This document shows positions 1 through 7,934 of a stretch of 23,683 bases of DNA, piece by piece. Within the stretch, counting starts at the first letter, position 1; the number at the start of each line of letters is the position of its first letter. The stretch is from Candidatus Eiseniibacteriota bacterium. GTDB lineage: Bacteria; Joyebacterota; Joyebacteria; Joyebacterales; Joyebacteraceae. The notes beneath the pieces are model-generated. The model saw only the letters and a program-made list of their open reading frames with translations, had not been told where the DNA came from and made no database searches. Where the stretch lies: positions 1-23,683 of the forward strand of contig DAOWER010000289.1 of the NCBI GenBank assembly GCA_030638405.1, read 5' to 3'. The position numbers and the translations under genes were made by a program.

Positions 1-539
1 CCGACCCTGTGAGTGATGACCCCGCCCGCCATGTAGTCGGTCGAGCCGTCCGAGAGGGCGAGAGTTCTGTAGTCGTCGACTCCGTCGGTGTCCCCGGTGG
101 GGAACCGGACTCCGATCAGCACCGCGGCGCGCGGATATCCGTCGTCGCCGCGGTAGACCTGAATCTTCGGATCCACGATGATGTCACCGAGACCGGTGTT
201 CGACCTCCCTGCCTCCCAGCTCTCGAACTCGCCGTAGCGGTCCTCTATGGGAAGTGCCGCCCTGACAGTGAGCCAATCCGTAACGCCGTAGCACACTCTC
301 GGGACGAATGAGCCCGCCGTTATGTGCGTGCCGTCGCGGAATCCGATCCACCCTGAGTCGCCGTTCTGTGACTCGTCCCAACTCATCGTGAAGCTCTGCC
401 AGATGCCCCAGGTGTCCAGCATGAATGTCCCGGCAGGGATGGTGTTGGCGCTGGCTCCGACGATGGGCAGCGCCTGTGCGCCGTGTGTGCCCGCCAGTAC
501 TAGTACGGCCGTCAGCGCGAGTGCGGTGGTTCTGTTCAC
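1..539 (-). CDS. Secreted, probable outer-membrane beta-barrel protein (3' end outside window)
   Basis: The reading frame opens at a GTG (539-537) with a GGAGGAG ribosome site about 6 bases upstream, and runs off the left edge after 179 codons without a stop. The first 23 residues form a clear signal peptide (NRT, then an Ala/Leu/Val core, then THGAQA before LPIVG), so the product is exported. The mature part has Gly- and aromatic-rich stretches such as TGLGDIIVDPKIQVYR and VLIGVRFPTGDTDG. This pattern resembles the MetA-pathway/transporter-like outer-membrane barrels (PF13557 type), in which a strand ending in 'FPTGD' is typical; that assignment is by eye. A good sigma-70-type promoter lies about 80-107 bases upstream of the start, so the gene is probably transcribed separately from the nitroreductase before it. 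The partner or substrate cannot be told. Confidence 0.7.
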   Translation of the reverse strand, partial: MNRTTALALTAVLVLAGTHGAQALPIVGASANTIPAGTFMLDTWGIWQSFTMSWDESQNGDSGWIGFRDGTHITAGSFVPRVCYGVTDWLTVRAALPIEDRYGEFESWEAGRSNTGLGDIIVDPKIQVYRGDDGYPRAAVLIGVRFPTGDTDGVDDYRTLALSDGSTDYMAGGVITHRV

Positions 540-617
540 GTCCGCTCCTCCGTTTCACAGTGACCCGGGATCACGCCCGCGGGCCGCGGGCACACGAAAT
601 CTAAACTCTGTCAGGAG

Positions 618-646
618 ACATTACCGCATGCTCTGGGGGCCGTCAA
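618..646 (-). promoter_or_regulatory. Sigma-70-type promoter for the secreted barrel protein
   Basis: Read on the minus strand, TTGACG (646-641) and TAATGT (623-618) are separated by exactly 17 bases. They match TTGACA and TATAAT at five and four of six positions. Transcription would start near 610, leaving a leader of about 70 bases before the GTG at 539. It sits in the 186-base gap after the nitroreductase stop, the expected place for a new transcription unit. Confidence 0.55.
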
Positions 647-684
647 TTGCAGGTTCGCGCCCGGCGCCACGGGGGCGTGGGTCT

Positions 685-699
685 GCGCCGTCGCGGCGC
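685..699 (-). terminator. GC hairpin after the nitroreductase gene (possible weak terminator)
   Basis: GCGCCG-TCG-CGGCGC is a perfect 6-bp stem with a 3-base loop, about 27 bases beyond the nitroreductase stop and just ahead of the next promoter. No T-tract follows it, so it is not a standard intrinsic terminator. It may only be chance in very GC-rich sequence. Confidence 0.25.
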
Positions 700-725
700 G
701 CGCGCTGCAGGAAGGGGGCGGAAGC

Positions 726-1283
726 CTAGCCGCCGTACGTCTCTAGGTACGCGAACTCATCGAAGGGATGCCTCTCGGGGCGCTTCGCCTCGCCCGCTGC
801 CTGTGCCTCCGACAGTGCGTCGCTGATCTCGTCCGTGTGCTTTCCGACGATCACGAGAGTTATCACTGTCATGTCATCGGGGATCCCGAGCACGCCCCTC
901 ACCTTCTTCGGGCTGTAGCCGGCTATCGGATGTGCGACGAGACCAAGCTCGGTCGCTCTTAGAACCAGGTGCGCGGTCGCCATGCCCGTGTCGAAGAGGA
1001 AGTAGTCGCGGCCCATTATCTGGCAGTCGAGGTCGGGGCGGCTGACAACTGCGACGATCATGGAGGAGGCCCTGGCCCACGCGTTCCCGTCGGGAAGCGT
1101 CTCGAACAGGCGCTCGAGCATATCCCGCTCGCGCACGAATACGAACCGCCACGGTTGGTTGTTGAAGCACGAGGCTGCGAGGTGCGCCGCCTCCGCGAGG
1201 TCCCGGACGGTGTCCTCGGTTATCTCGACAGGCGCGAGCGCCCGGTATGCCCTGCGCTTCTCGATGGCGTCCTTGACGTGCAT
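726..1283 (-). CDS. Nitroreductase family protein (FMN-dependent oxidoreductase)
   Basis: 185 residues, the usual length for a compact nitroreductase-fold flavoprotein, which uses FMN and NAD(P)H or another donor to reduce nitro, quinone or flavin substrates. The N-terminal 'KRRAYRALAPVEIT' is the typical R-S-x-R-x-F-like opening that contacts FMN phosphate. 'AASCFNNQPWRFVFV' is the hallmark S-x-x-N-x-Q-P-W segment. 'GMATAHLVLRATELGLVAHPIAGY' is the G-x-x-x-x-N/H-helix and hinge seen in the family. The ATG is preceded by GGGAGGA. The gene begins 38 bases after the KorB stop, so it is probably the last gene of the korAB unit and may share its electron pool. The natural substrate is unknown. 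Confidence 0.9.
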   Translation of the reverse strand: MHVKDAIEKRRAYRALAPVEITEDTVRDLAEAAHLAASCFNNQPWRFVFVRERDMLERLFETLPDGNAWARASSMIVAVVSRPDLDCQIMGRDYFLFDTGMATAHLVLRATELGLVAHPIAGYSPKKVRGVLGIPDDMTVITLVIVGKHTDEISDALSEAQAAGEAKRPERHPFDEFAYLETYGG

Positions 1284-1321
1284 GGTGTGTCCTCCCGTGG
1301 TTCAAGTGCTTGAGTGATTCG

Positions 1322-2164
1322 TCATGAACTGACAAGAGCGTTCACTCGCTCGAGCCTCTTGTCGCGGCTCGGGTGTCCCGCGACGGGATTTCGGTCGCCG
1401 TAGAGGCGCGTTCCGTGCGACGGCCGTTCGACGCGGTAGAGAATCCCGGACGGGAGGCGCTCCTTCTGCCGTGCAAGTTTGAGCGCATCGTCGAGCGTTG
1501 CCGCCGGCTCGCGCACGGTGTCCACAGCGGCGCCGTACTCCTCGTAGGTGTTGCTGTAGGTGACGCTCGGCTGGAGCACCTCGACCAGCGAAAACCCGTC
1601 GTGCTCGACAGCCGCTGAGATGATGCCGGACAGTTCATCGATTCTCGCCGAGAACTCTCTCGCCACGAACGTCGCGCCGGCCGCGAGCATGAGGACCAGT
1701 GGATTGAACGGATCTTCTTCGTTGCCCTGCGGCGTGGAGGGTCCCTCGAACCCTGCCGCGCTGGTCGGAGAGCGCTGGCCCGTTGTCAGCGCGTATACGC
1801 CGTTGTCGTGAACGATCACTGTGATGTCGGCGTTCCGCTTCGCCGCGAACAGAAGGTGCGCAATCCCCTCACCATACCCCGCCCCGTCACCGGTGAAGGC
1901 CAGCACCTTCAGATCCGGGTTCGCCAGCTTGACGCCCTGCGCCACCGACACCGACCTTCCGTGCAACGCGTAGACGCCGGACAGCGACAGGTAGTCGAAG
2001 ATCTTCGCGTGGCATCCGATACATGCGGTCATGAAGAGCCTGTCACGCCCGATGCCGCGCTCTTCCAGTGCGGACACAGCCCGCTTCACGGCGTTCAGGA
2101 TCCCGAAGTTCCCGCATCCAGGACACCAGGTGTTCTCGGCGCCGGTCAAAAGCTCGTCTCTCAT
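1322..2164 (-). CDS. korB: 2-oxoacid:acceptor oxidoreductase, beta (TPP-binding) subunit
   Basis: 280 residues. This is the thiamine-diphosphate subunit of a 2-oxoglutarate/2-oxoacid:ferredoxin oxidoreductase, which oxidatively decarboxylates a 2-oxoacid to an acyl-CoA and passes electrons to ferredoxin. 'TWCPGCGNFGI' near residue 12 and 'CIGCHAK' near residue 49 supply cysteines of the kind that ligate the proximal Fe-S cluster. The TPP/Mg motif is 'GDGAGYGEG' followed after about 25 residues by 'DNGVYALTTGQRSPTS'. The KGOR-type 'NGVYxLTxGQxSPT' favours a 2-oxoglutarate-like or broad 2-oxoacid enzyme over pyruvate:ferredoxin oxidoreductase. Its ATG overlaps the KorA stop by 4 bases (ATGA), so the two are translationally coupled. 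Confidence 0.93.
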   Translation of the reverse strand: MRDELLTGAENTWCPGCGNFGILNAVKRAVSALEERGIGRDRLFMTACIGCHAKIFDYLSLSGVYALHGRSVSVAQGVKLANPDLKVLAFTGDGAGYGEGIAHLLFAAKRNADITVIVHDNGVYALTTGQRSPTSAAGFEGPSTPQGNEEDPFNPLVLMLAAGATFVAREFSARIDELSGIISAAVEHDGFSLVEVLQPSVTYSNTYEEYGAAVDTVREPAATLDDALKLARQKERLPSGILYRVERPSHGTRLYGDRNPVAGHPSRDKRLERVNALVSS

Positions 2165-3849
2165 GTCGCTGCTCCTCCGATGGCCTCCGCGAGCTCTCTG
2201 GGCTCGAAGGGCCGGCCGTCGTACCGCGTGATGACGCTTGAGGGGCGCACTCCGGCACGCTCCGCCATCAGTGTCGCGAACTGGCCGGTCGAGCTCTGCT
2301 CCACGACTATTGCTGATTCATCCCGCAGGTCCTCGAGCTCCCAGACGGGGAACGGCTCCAGATAGACCGGCTGCACGACGCGCGCGCCGATGCCTCCGGC
2401 ACTGAGCGCTTCCATGACACTCATCGTGGTCGATCCGTAGGTCAGGATGACGGGACCGTCGTCTCCGAACCGATTGACCGTTCTCACGCCGCGCAGGTGC
2501 TGCTTGAGCGAGGCGCCCTTCCGGTCTCTCTTGTCGTGCATCGCCACGATGGTATCACTCTCCTCCGTGGTGATGCCCGCCTCGTCATGCTCGTAGCTGC
2601 TCCACTTGATGGACTCCGCGGACGGCGGAAAGAGGAGCGGCGACACGCCGTCATCGGTGTCGCGATACCGATGGTAGCCCTCGCCCTTGTGCGGGACCGG
2701 CTCGGCCCACGCGGCCGACCCGACATCGATGTCCGCCGTCACCCTGCTTTCCGAGAGGTGTTTCTCCGTCAGGAGTATTCCCGGCGTTTGATAGGTCCAC
2801 ACCATCGCCAGCATCTCGGCAGCCAGCGTGAAAGCCTCCTGGACAGTACCGGGGGAAGCCACGAGCCTCGGGAAGTCGCCGTGCCCCTGGTTGAGGGCGA
2901 ACCGTAGGTCCGCCTGCTCGGTGTAGGTAGGAACGCCAGTGGATGGACCGGGCCTCGATGAGAGCACACACAGGAGCGGCGCCTCCGCCATGCCCGCGAA
3001 CGAGAAGGCCTCCTCCATGAGTGCGAATCCGCCGCCGCTGGTCCCTACCATCACGCGCGCACCCGCAGCAGCAGCACCGATGGCCATGTTGGCGACCGCG
3101 ATCTCGCTCTCCGGATGAACGACCGTGACTCCGAGATCCACCTCGTGAGCCGCCAGGTAGTGCAGGACGGTGGACGCGGGGGTCATGGGATAGCCGACAT
3201 ACATGTCCAGCCCCGCTGCGGCCGCACCCAGCGCGATCGCCTGGTTGCCGGTGAACATGTGCCGCCCGCCGTTGCCCGGCGCGGTAGCGCCCGGTGGGGC
3301 AGCGCTCGGGGTCAGCGGGAAGCGGCCGCCGACGCTCCTGCGCACGTGCTCGTGGATCGCGCCGGCGAACGCGATGTTGTTCTCGAGGTCGCGCTTGTAT
3401 TCCCGCTCAATAAGGGACGCGAGCTCCGCGGGCGACTGGCCGATGGCCGCGCTCAGGGCCGCCACGCCGCTGACTCCAATCCTGAGCCCGGCGTCCGGAT
3501 ACTTCGCCGCCTCGGTCGTCATCGGAACGCCTACTCCCTCCCCGTCCTTCACGACGTCGGAGTTGTAAACCATCACGCCGCCGTCAGCGACGTGGGAGCG
3601 GTGAATCCCGTAGCTCCTCTCGTCCAGCGCCACCACGAGGTCCGCCCCCATGTAGTGACTGAGGACCTCGCGAGTGGAGGTGCTGACGACCGTGAAGTTG
3701 TGGCCTCCTCTTATAAGGCTCGGGTAGTCGTCCATCTGGAAGACGTGCCTGCCCGTGGACGAGAACATGTTGGCGGCGATCGTGCCCGCCTTCTTGACGC
3801 CCTCGCCGGCCTTCCCACCGACTAGATACGTGAACACTTCTGCCTTCAT
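2161..3849 (-). CDS. korA: 2-oxoacid:acceptor oxidoreductase, fused gamma-alpha subunit
   Basis: About 562 residues. The N-terminal ~190 residues are the gamma domain ('VGGKAGEGVKKAG', 'DYPSLIRGGHNF'). It is joined to the alpha/pyrimidine-binding domain, which starts at 'GNQAIALGAAAAGLDMYVGYPMTPAST' with the family's Y-P-x-T-P-x-S signature. Further family blocks are 'HPESEIAVANMAIGAAAAGARVMVGTSGGGFALMEEA' (in part) and a C-terminal 'EPFPVWELEDL' domain. This gamma-alpha fusion is the normal KorA/OorA arrangement. The ATG at 3849 was chosen because GCAGGAG precedes it and 'MKAEVFTYLVGGKAGEG' is the usual N-terminus; the frame stays open upstream to 3906. No ferredoxin-like delta subunit is encoded nearby. 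The repeat array of 3950-4194 lies directly upstream. Confidence 0.93.
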   Translation of the reverse strand: MKAEVFTYLVGGKAGEGVKKAGTIAANMFSSTGRHVFQMDDYPSLIRGGHNFTVVSTSTREVLSHYMGADLVVALDERSYGIHRSHVADGGVMVYNSDVVKDGEGVGVPMTTEAAKYPDAGLRIGVSGVAALSAAIGQSPAELASLIEREYKRDLENNIAFAGAIHEHVRRSVGGRFPLTPSAAPPGATAPGNGGRHMFTGNQAIALGAAAAGLDMYVGYPMTPASTVLHYLAAHEVDLGVTVVHPESEIAVANMAIGAAAAGARVMVGTSGGGFALMEEAFSFAGMAEAPLLCVLSSRPGPSTGVPTYTEQADLRFALNQGHGDFPRLVASPGTVQEAFTLAAEMLAMVWTYQTPGILLTEKHLSESRVTADIDVGSAAWAEPVPHKGEGYHRYRDTDDGVSPLLFPPSAESIKWSSYEHDEAGITTEESDTIVAMHDKRDRKGASLKQHLRGVRTVNRFGDDGPVILTYGSTTMSVMEALSAGGIGARVVQPVYLEPFPVWELEDLRDESAIVVEQSSTGQFATLMAERAGVRPSSVITRYDGRPFEPRELAEAIGGAAT

Positions 3850-3949
3850 CGCTTTCCACTCCTGCCGGACTGGATTCCTCCCCTGTTCGGGGCATCCCGT
3901 CATCACGCGTCAATCTGATATCAACGATTCATTCACCACACGCGCAGGG

Positions 3950-4194
3950 TTGTCACCATCGATGGAGCTGCCGTGCACCGCTACCGGGGGATTATGCACG
4001 GCCGGGGCCGTGTTGCGCACGCCCTGCGCCGGATTGTGCACGTCCAGCACCCGATTGCGCACCGTGGCCGGCGAGTTCTCCACCATCATCGCTTGAGATG
4101 CACACCACTCCTGCCCGGTTGCCCACCTTCCACACACACCGAGTCCGCCGCCGGTGCACACCCTGTCCCCGGGGTTGTCCACCACCTGTCCACA
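3950..4194. repeat. 21-bp phased array of DnaA-box-like units in the korA upstream gap
   Basis: This fills most of the 397-base gap between the exonuclease stop (4247) and KorA start (3849). On the plus strand, units begin TTGTCACC (3950), CCGTGCACC (3971), TTATGCACG (3992), TTGCGCACG (4013), TTGTGCACG (4034), TTGCGCACC (4055) and TTCTCCACC (4076), exactly 21 bases apart. Less regular units follow: ATGCACACC (4098), TTGCCCACC (4119), CGGTGCACA (4152), TTGTCCACC (4175) and CTGTCCACA (4186). The 8-9-base head is conserved while the 12-base remainder varies, as expected of protein-binding sites rather than slippage. Twenty-one bases is two helical turns, so the heads face one side of the DNA. 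The heads resemble DnaA boxes (TTATNCACA; TTGTCCACA in GC-rich bacteria), but another regulator is possible. The gap also holds 3850-3945, slightly AT-richer, where I see only the KorA ribosome site. Confidence 0.7.
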
Positions 4195-4246
4195 TCGGGG
4201 TCCAGGCGTTCCGACAAGCGCGCTCAACGCACTTCCATAGGGGGCT

Positions 4247-5047
4247 TCACTCCCGACCGTCTTCAGGGTCCGCCAGGGCCAGCGCTATGTCAGCCAGTGT
4301 GATGAGGTCCAGCGCGTTGTGGTGGAACACGGTCAGTATGTCCGCCGCCTCTCCGGTTCTGACGAAGCGATGGTAGACACCGGGGATCTCCTCGCCGGGG
4401 ATGTCGCCCGAGCGACGCCTCCCGCAGATTCGCCACTCAAGGGTCTGGAGGCGGCAGTCCGGCAGCACCTCGCGCCAGCGTCTGCGTGAGTGGTGGAGCA
4501 AGTCGAGGTGCGGCGGCTCCGGAGGTTGTGCGACGCCGTGCAGCCCCAGCCGATCCCGGAGCACCGGCATGTCGAAGGACTTCCCGTTGAAGGACACGAG
4601 CATGCCGGAGCCGGCCAGCATGTCGATCCACACGTCGAGGAGCTCGCGCTCCTCTCTGTAGTCTCGAGCAAAGACCTGGCTCAGGCGCACGTCGCCACCA
4701 GCGATGCGCATGACCCCGAGCATGAAGACCATGTTCCCGCCAAGTCCCGTCGTCTCGGTATCGAAGAAGAGCGCCTGCTCGGGGCTTGCGATGAGCGTGC
4801 GAATCTCGTCGCTGACGTCGTCTCTCACTCCGATGCCGCGGGACGCCCGGCCCAGCCTCGAGAGAAGTGACCTCAGCTCCTTGCCGGAAGTCAGCTCCCC
4901 CAGACTGCGTTCGACGACGAGGACGCCCTTGGTCCTGACGGCCCCGGGCAGGTCTTCAAGACTCGACGGGATCGCCGGGGTCTTCGTGCGAGACACGCGG
5001 CGTCGGGTTCCAATATCGCCCAGACGTTCCTTGAACTCGTCCCTCAT
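4247..5047 (-). CDS. mrfB: MrfB/YprB-type RNase H-like 3'-5' exonuclease
   Basis: 266 residues. The core from about residue 90 is an RNase H-like (PF13482, YprB C-terminal) exonuclease of the DEDD type. 'LFFDTETTGLGG' gives Exo I Asp/Glu, 'LVSFNGKSFDMPVLRDR' gives the Exo II Asp, and 'HHNALDLITLADI' gives the Exo III-like His...Asp. 'HLDLLHHSRRRW' is the YprB-type connecting segment. In Bacillus subtilis the homologue MrfB works with helicase MrfA to excise mitomycin C adducts without UvrABC; the same role here is inference. The YprB TPR-like extension is absent. The start codon overlaps the stop of the lipoprotein gene by 4 bases, so it is co-translated with an envelope protein, an unusual pairing. 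The helicase partner is about 4.8 kb upstream. Confidence 0.85.
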   Translation of the reverse strand: MRDEFKERLGDIGTRRRVSRTKTPAIPSSLEDLPGAVRTKGVLVVERSLGELTSGKELRSLLSRLGRASRGIGVRDDVSDEIRTLIASPEQALFFDTETTGLGGNMVFMLGVMRIAGGDVRLSQVFARDYREERELLDVWIDMLAGSGMLVSFNGKSFDMPVLRDRLGLHGVAQPPEPPHLDLLHHSRRRWREVLPDCRLQTLEWRICGRRRSGDIPGEEIPGVYHRFVRTGEAADILTVFHHNALDLITLADIALALADPEDGRE

Positions 5048-7848
5048 TCCTGGTTCGTCTCTCTGACGACGATCCGCCGGTCGACCTCCACGCCTTCCAG
5101 CACGACCGTGGCGCCGCCCAGGAAGCGCACCTCCACATCGACCGGGCCTCCGTCGGACCCCAGTCCAAAGAAGGCGCCCATCGAGTGCTGGCTCGTCGTC
5201 CCTTTGCCGCCCTGCATCTCACGGACCTGCGTCCCCTTAGCACCCGTGACCTTCACCCTCGCTCCGATCCCGGACGCGTTCGAAGCGGTCCCGACTACTC
5301 GGACCAGGAGCGTGTGGTTCTTGCGCCCGCACTTGGCCGACCCGTCGTTCCTGAAGAGCCGGAATCCGCTCCCGCTGGCCACGGCGATGTCCAGATCGCC
5401 GTCAAGATCGTAGTCGCTGAGGGCGCAGCCCCATCCGTTGAACGAGCGCACGCCGGCGAGCCAAGTGATGTCTTCGAAGTGCCCGCGTCCCACGTTTCGA
5501 TACAGGAACGTTCCGCAGTTCTGATATATGGACGTGATGAAGAGGTCGAGGTCACCGTCCGCGTCGATGTCGCCCCACGCCGGGTCCGAGTGGGTCTCGG
5601 CGTACTTGATACCGGCCGCCGCCCGGCCGTCTGTGAACGACCACGAGGGCGGACCCTCGTTTCGGAGGAGCATCGACATGTCGGACACTTCTATGTAGCG
5701 TGGGTGCGCGAGGTTCGCGCTGGCGAGATCCAGGTCCCCATCGTTGTCGTAGTCACCCCACTCCGAACCTATCGTGTGCCCCCACCAGCCGTCCGTCTCG
5801 CGTCCGGACACGCCGAGCGCCGGAGCGACGTTGGTGAAGGTCCCGTCTCCCTCGTTGCGCCACAGGAAGTTCTCCTGCAGCCTGTAGTTCGACACGAAGA
5901 TGTCCAGGTCGCCGTCGTCATCGTAGTCGCCCCAGTTGACACCGCGCCCCGACAGGTGCTCGCCGAACGGCGGCACGAGGCCCGCCTCTTCCGTGACGTT
6001 GACGAACACCCCTCCTCCCTCGTTCCGGTAGAGGATGTCCGGGAAGCCGACCCCGTATTCTTTGAACGTCTCGGTCCTGGGTCGTTCGTAACTGGCGAGG
6101 TAGAGATCGACCAGGCCGTCGGCGTTGAAGTCGCCCCACGCCGCGCCCTCGGTCGTGTACAGGTCGGTCATGCCGCCGGCGCTCTCTGTCCCGTCCTCGA
6201 ACGTGCCGTTGCCCCGGTTGATCCACAGCCTGTCGGTCTTCTCCCCACTCGTGGCTCCGGAGGTCGCGTAGAAATCCAGGTCCCCGTCGTTGTCGATGTC
6301 GGCCCACACGCCGCCGTTGGTGCCGGTTTGCCCTATGCCGGCAATCTCGGTGACGTCGGTGAACGTTCCATCGGTCCGGTTCACCATCAGCACGCGCCCG
6401 TTCAGAAGCAGATCGTCCCACCCGTCGCCGTCGTAGTCACCCCAAGCGACGCGGGACTCGTTCCTCCCGTCCAGTCCGCACTCGGCAGTGACGTCCGTGA
6501 AAACGGGACCATCGTAGTGAACGTGGCCCCGGGCGTAGTCCAGGAACGCCCCCTCCCAGCTCGCGAACTCGGCCTCGAAGAGCCTGCGTGCGGCCGTGTC
6601 CGCGCGCGCCGGCCAGCGATTCTGCCGCCCTCCGCTCAGCAACGCCGCCAGATACTCCTCCAGCGCGTCGTCGTGCTTGCCCAGGTTCTCGAGAGTCTGG
6701 CCGAGCGTGAAGTGGTACGCCGCTCCCGTTTCCTCGTCGTCGGTGTCAAGATCGAGGAAGGACATCGCCCTCCTCGCGGCGGTCTCACCGCCCTCGAAGT
6801 TCTGAGCGGCCACGAGCGCCCGTGCCCGGGTCAGGGCATAGGAGGCGATGTCGGTAGCCCTGCCGTCCAGATCTTCCTGGTCGTGCGTCTTGCCTCGCTC
6901 TGGCAGAAGCAGCATCCTGTCACCGCGCTTCTCCACTGCAATGCCGTCCGCGGCGCACCGCGCCAGTTCGAGTTCGAGCGCGCGACCCGCCAGCTCGGCC
7001 GCCTCGCCTGCCGCCCTCCCGCAGGACACGAAGGCCGCCGCTACCACGTTGAGATCCTCCGCGCTGTCGGCGTGCTCGGACGCCCACCGCCGTCCGACCG
7101 TCTCGACCTCGTCCAGGAGCTCAAGACGTTTGAGGGAAACAAGTTTGAGGCGCATGACTCTCGTCCGCCATTTCGATACCGGGTGACCATCAAGGAACTC
7201 GTCCGACATCGTGAGCCTCTTCTGATCGTCGCGCTCCACCCCGATCCAGTCGACCTCTTCCTTGATGAGTTCGCTTCCCAGCTCACTGTCCGGATAGAGC
7301 GCGGCCAATCGGTCGCTCTCCGCTTCCGCGGCATCCTCTCCGACTATCGCGAGCGAGAGACTCACGAACGCCGAGAGGTTCAGAAGACTCTCGGGCGCGG
7401 CCGCGAGGAACTCGCGCGCCGATCCGAGCACGCGCTCCATGGATTCGTCGCTCTCCCCGTCGGCCCCGAACTCGGCCTCCCAGCCCTGCGCCAGTGCCTT
7501 CCACGAGCTGGGGTCCGCCACGAACGCGCGGCCGTACCACTCCGCTGCAGCACCGAACTCGTGGGCGCGAGCGTGGATCTCGGCCTTCTCGAACACAAGG
7601 TCGAACTCCTCACCGAGATGGAGGACCGCCGCGTCGAGAAGCTGGTGCGCCCGCTCATAGTCCCGGCGCGCCGCGCAAGCGCGGGCCTCCTCTACGGTCG
7701 TGTCGATGTAATCCTCCTGTGTCGCGCAGCCAACTACGACGGCCGCCGCCACACACAGGAGAGCAAGTGCTACCGCGGAACGCGGTGGGACGAGCGTCCC
7801 GGCCAGCCGTCGCGAGGGAAGTTCCCTCGTAGATCGTCCGGTCAACAT
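5044..7848 (-). CDS. Lipoprotein with TPR-like region, seven FG-GAP repeats and ASPIC/UnbV domain
   Basis: 934 residues. The ATG is preceded by AAAGGAGAG. A signal segment ends in the lipobox-like VVVGC at Cys41, so a lipid-anchored envelope protein is predicted. Residues ~50-440 are helical and TPR-like (for example 'HFTLGQTLENLGKHDDALEEYLAAL'). Residues ~455-840 carry seven FG-GAP/VCBS-type blades with Ca2+ loops: GDYDGDGWDD, ADIDNDGDLD, GDFNADGLVD, GDYDDDGDLD, GDYDNDGDLD, GDIDADGDLD and SDYDLDGDLD, which would close as a seven-bladed beta-propeller. The last ~80 residues ('LLVRVVGTASNASGIGARVKV...', 'VEVRFLGGATVVLEGV') match the ASPIC/UnbV (CRTAC1-like) domain. Such proteins are thought to act in surface adhesion or binding; no catalytic residues are visible. 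The gene overlaps the exonuclease gene by 4 bases and starts 86 bases after the epimerase stop. Confidence 0.92.
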   Translation of the reverse strand: MLTGRSTRELPSRRLAGTLVPPRSAVALALLCVAAAVVVGCATQEDYIDTTVEEARACAARRDYERAHQLLDAAVLHLGEEFDLVFEKAEIHARAHEFGAAAEWYGRAFVADPSSWKALAQGWEAEFGADGESDESMERVLGSAREFLAAAPESLLNLSAFVSLSLAIVGEDAAEAESDRLAALYPDSELGSELIKEEVDWIGVERDDQKRLTMSDEFLDGHPVSKWRTRVMRLKLVSLKRLELLDEVETVGRRWASEHADSAEDLNVVAAAFVSCGRAAGEAAELAGRALELELARCAADGIAVEKRGDRMLLLPERGKTHDQEDLDGRATDIASYALTRARALVAAQNFEGGETAARRAMSFLDLDTDDEETGAAYHFTLGQTLENLGKHDDALEEYLAALLSGGRQNRWPARADTAARRLFEAEFASWEGAFLDYARGHVHYDGPVFTDVTAECGLDGRNESRVAWGDYDGDGWDDLLLNGRVLMVNRTDGTFTDVTEIAGIGQTGTNGGVWADIDNDGDLDFYATSGATSGEKTDRLWINRGNGTFEDGTESAGGMTDLYTTEGAAWGDFNADGLVDLYLASYERPRTETFKEYGVGFPDILYRNEGGGVFVNVTEEAGLVPPFGEHLSGRGVNWGDYDDDGDLDIFVSNYRLQENFLWRNEGDGTFTNVAPALGVSGRETDGWWGHTIGSEWGDYDNDGDLDLASANLAHPRYIEVSDMSMLLRNEGPPSWSFTDGRAAAGIKYAETHSDPAWGDIDADGDLDLFITSIYQNCGTFLYRNVGRGHFEDITWLAGVRSFNGWGCALSDYDLDGDLDIAVASGSGFRLFRNDGSAKCGRKNHTLLVRVVGTASNASGIGARVKVTGAKGTQVREMQGGKGTTSQHSMGAFFGLGSDGGPVDVEVRFLGGATVVLEGVEVDRRIVVRETNQE

Positions 7849-7934
7849 GGCGTCTCTCCTTTACTCATGGTCGACTGTCTGGTCACTCAGGGGCGCTGCG
7901 GGGTCGCTTCTGGTCGCATCGCCGAAGTCCAGGC

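Noticed and set aside
184..558. Minus-strand open frame of 124 codons at the left end
   Set aside because: Arg/His-rich composition and no family features; the frame from GTG 539 gives a signal peptide and a sensible protein over the same bases.
3950..4194. CRISPR array
   Set aside because: The conserved part is only 8-9 bases, the unit is 21 bases, and there are no cas genes; real CRISPR repeats are 23 bases or more with longer spacers.
3910..4227. Minus-strand open frame of 105 codons with heptad-like repeats (V-H-N-P-A pattern)
   Set aside because: It begins with TTG, and its heptads are simply the 21-bp DNA array read in frame. Other frames across the array are also open with their own 7-residue periodicity, so coding is not supported.
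3850..4246. Chromosomal origin (oriC)
   Set aside because: No dnaA, dnaN, gyrB or similar neighbour, no clear AT-rich unwinding element, and flanking genes are co-directional; kept only as a possible DnaA-binding array.
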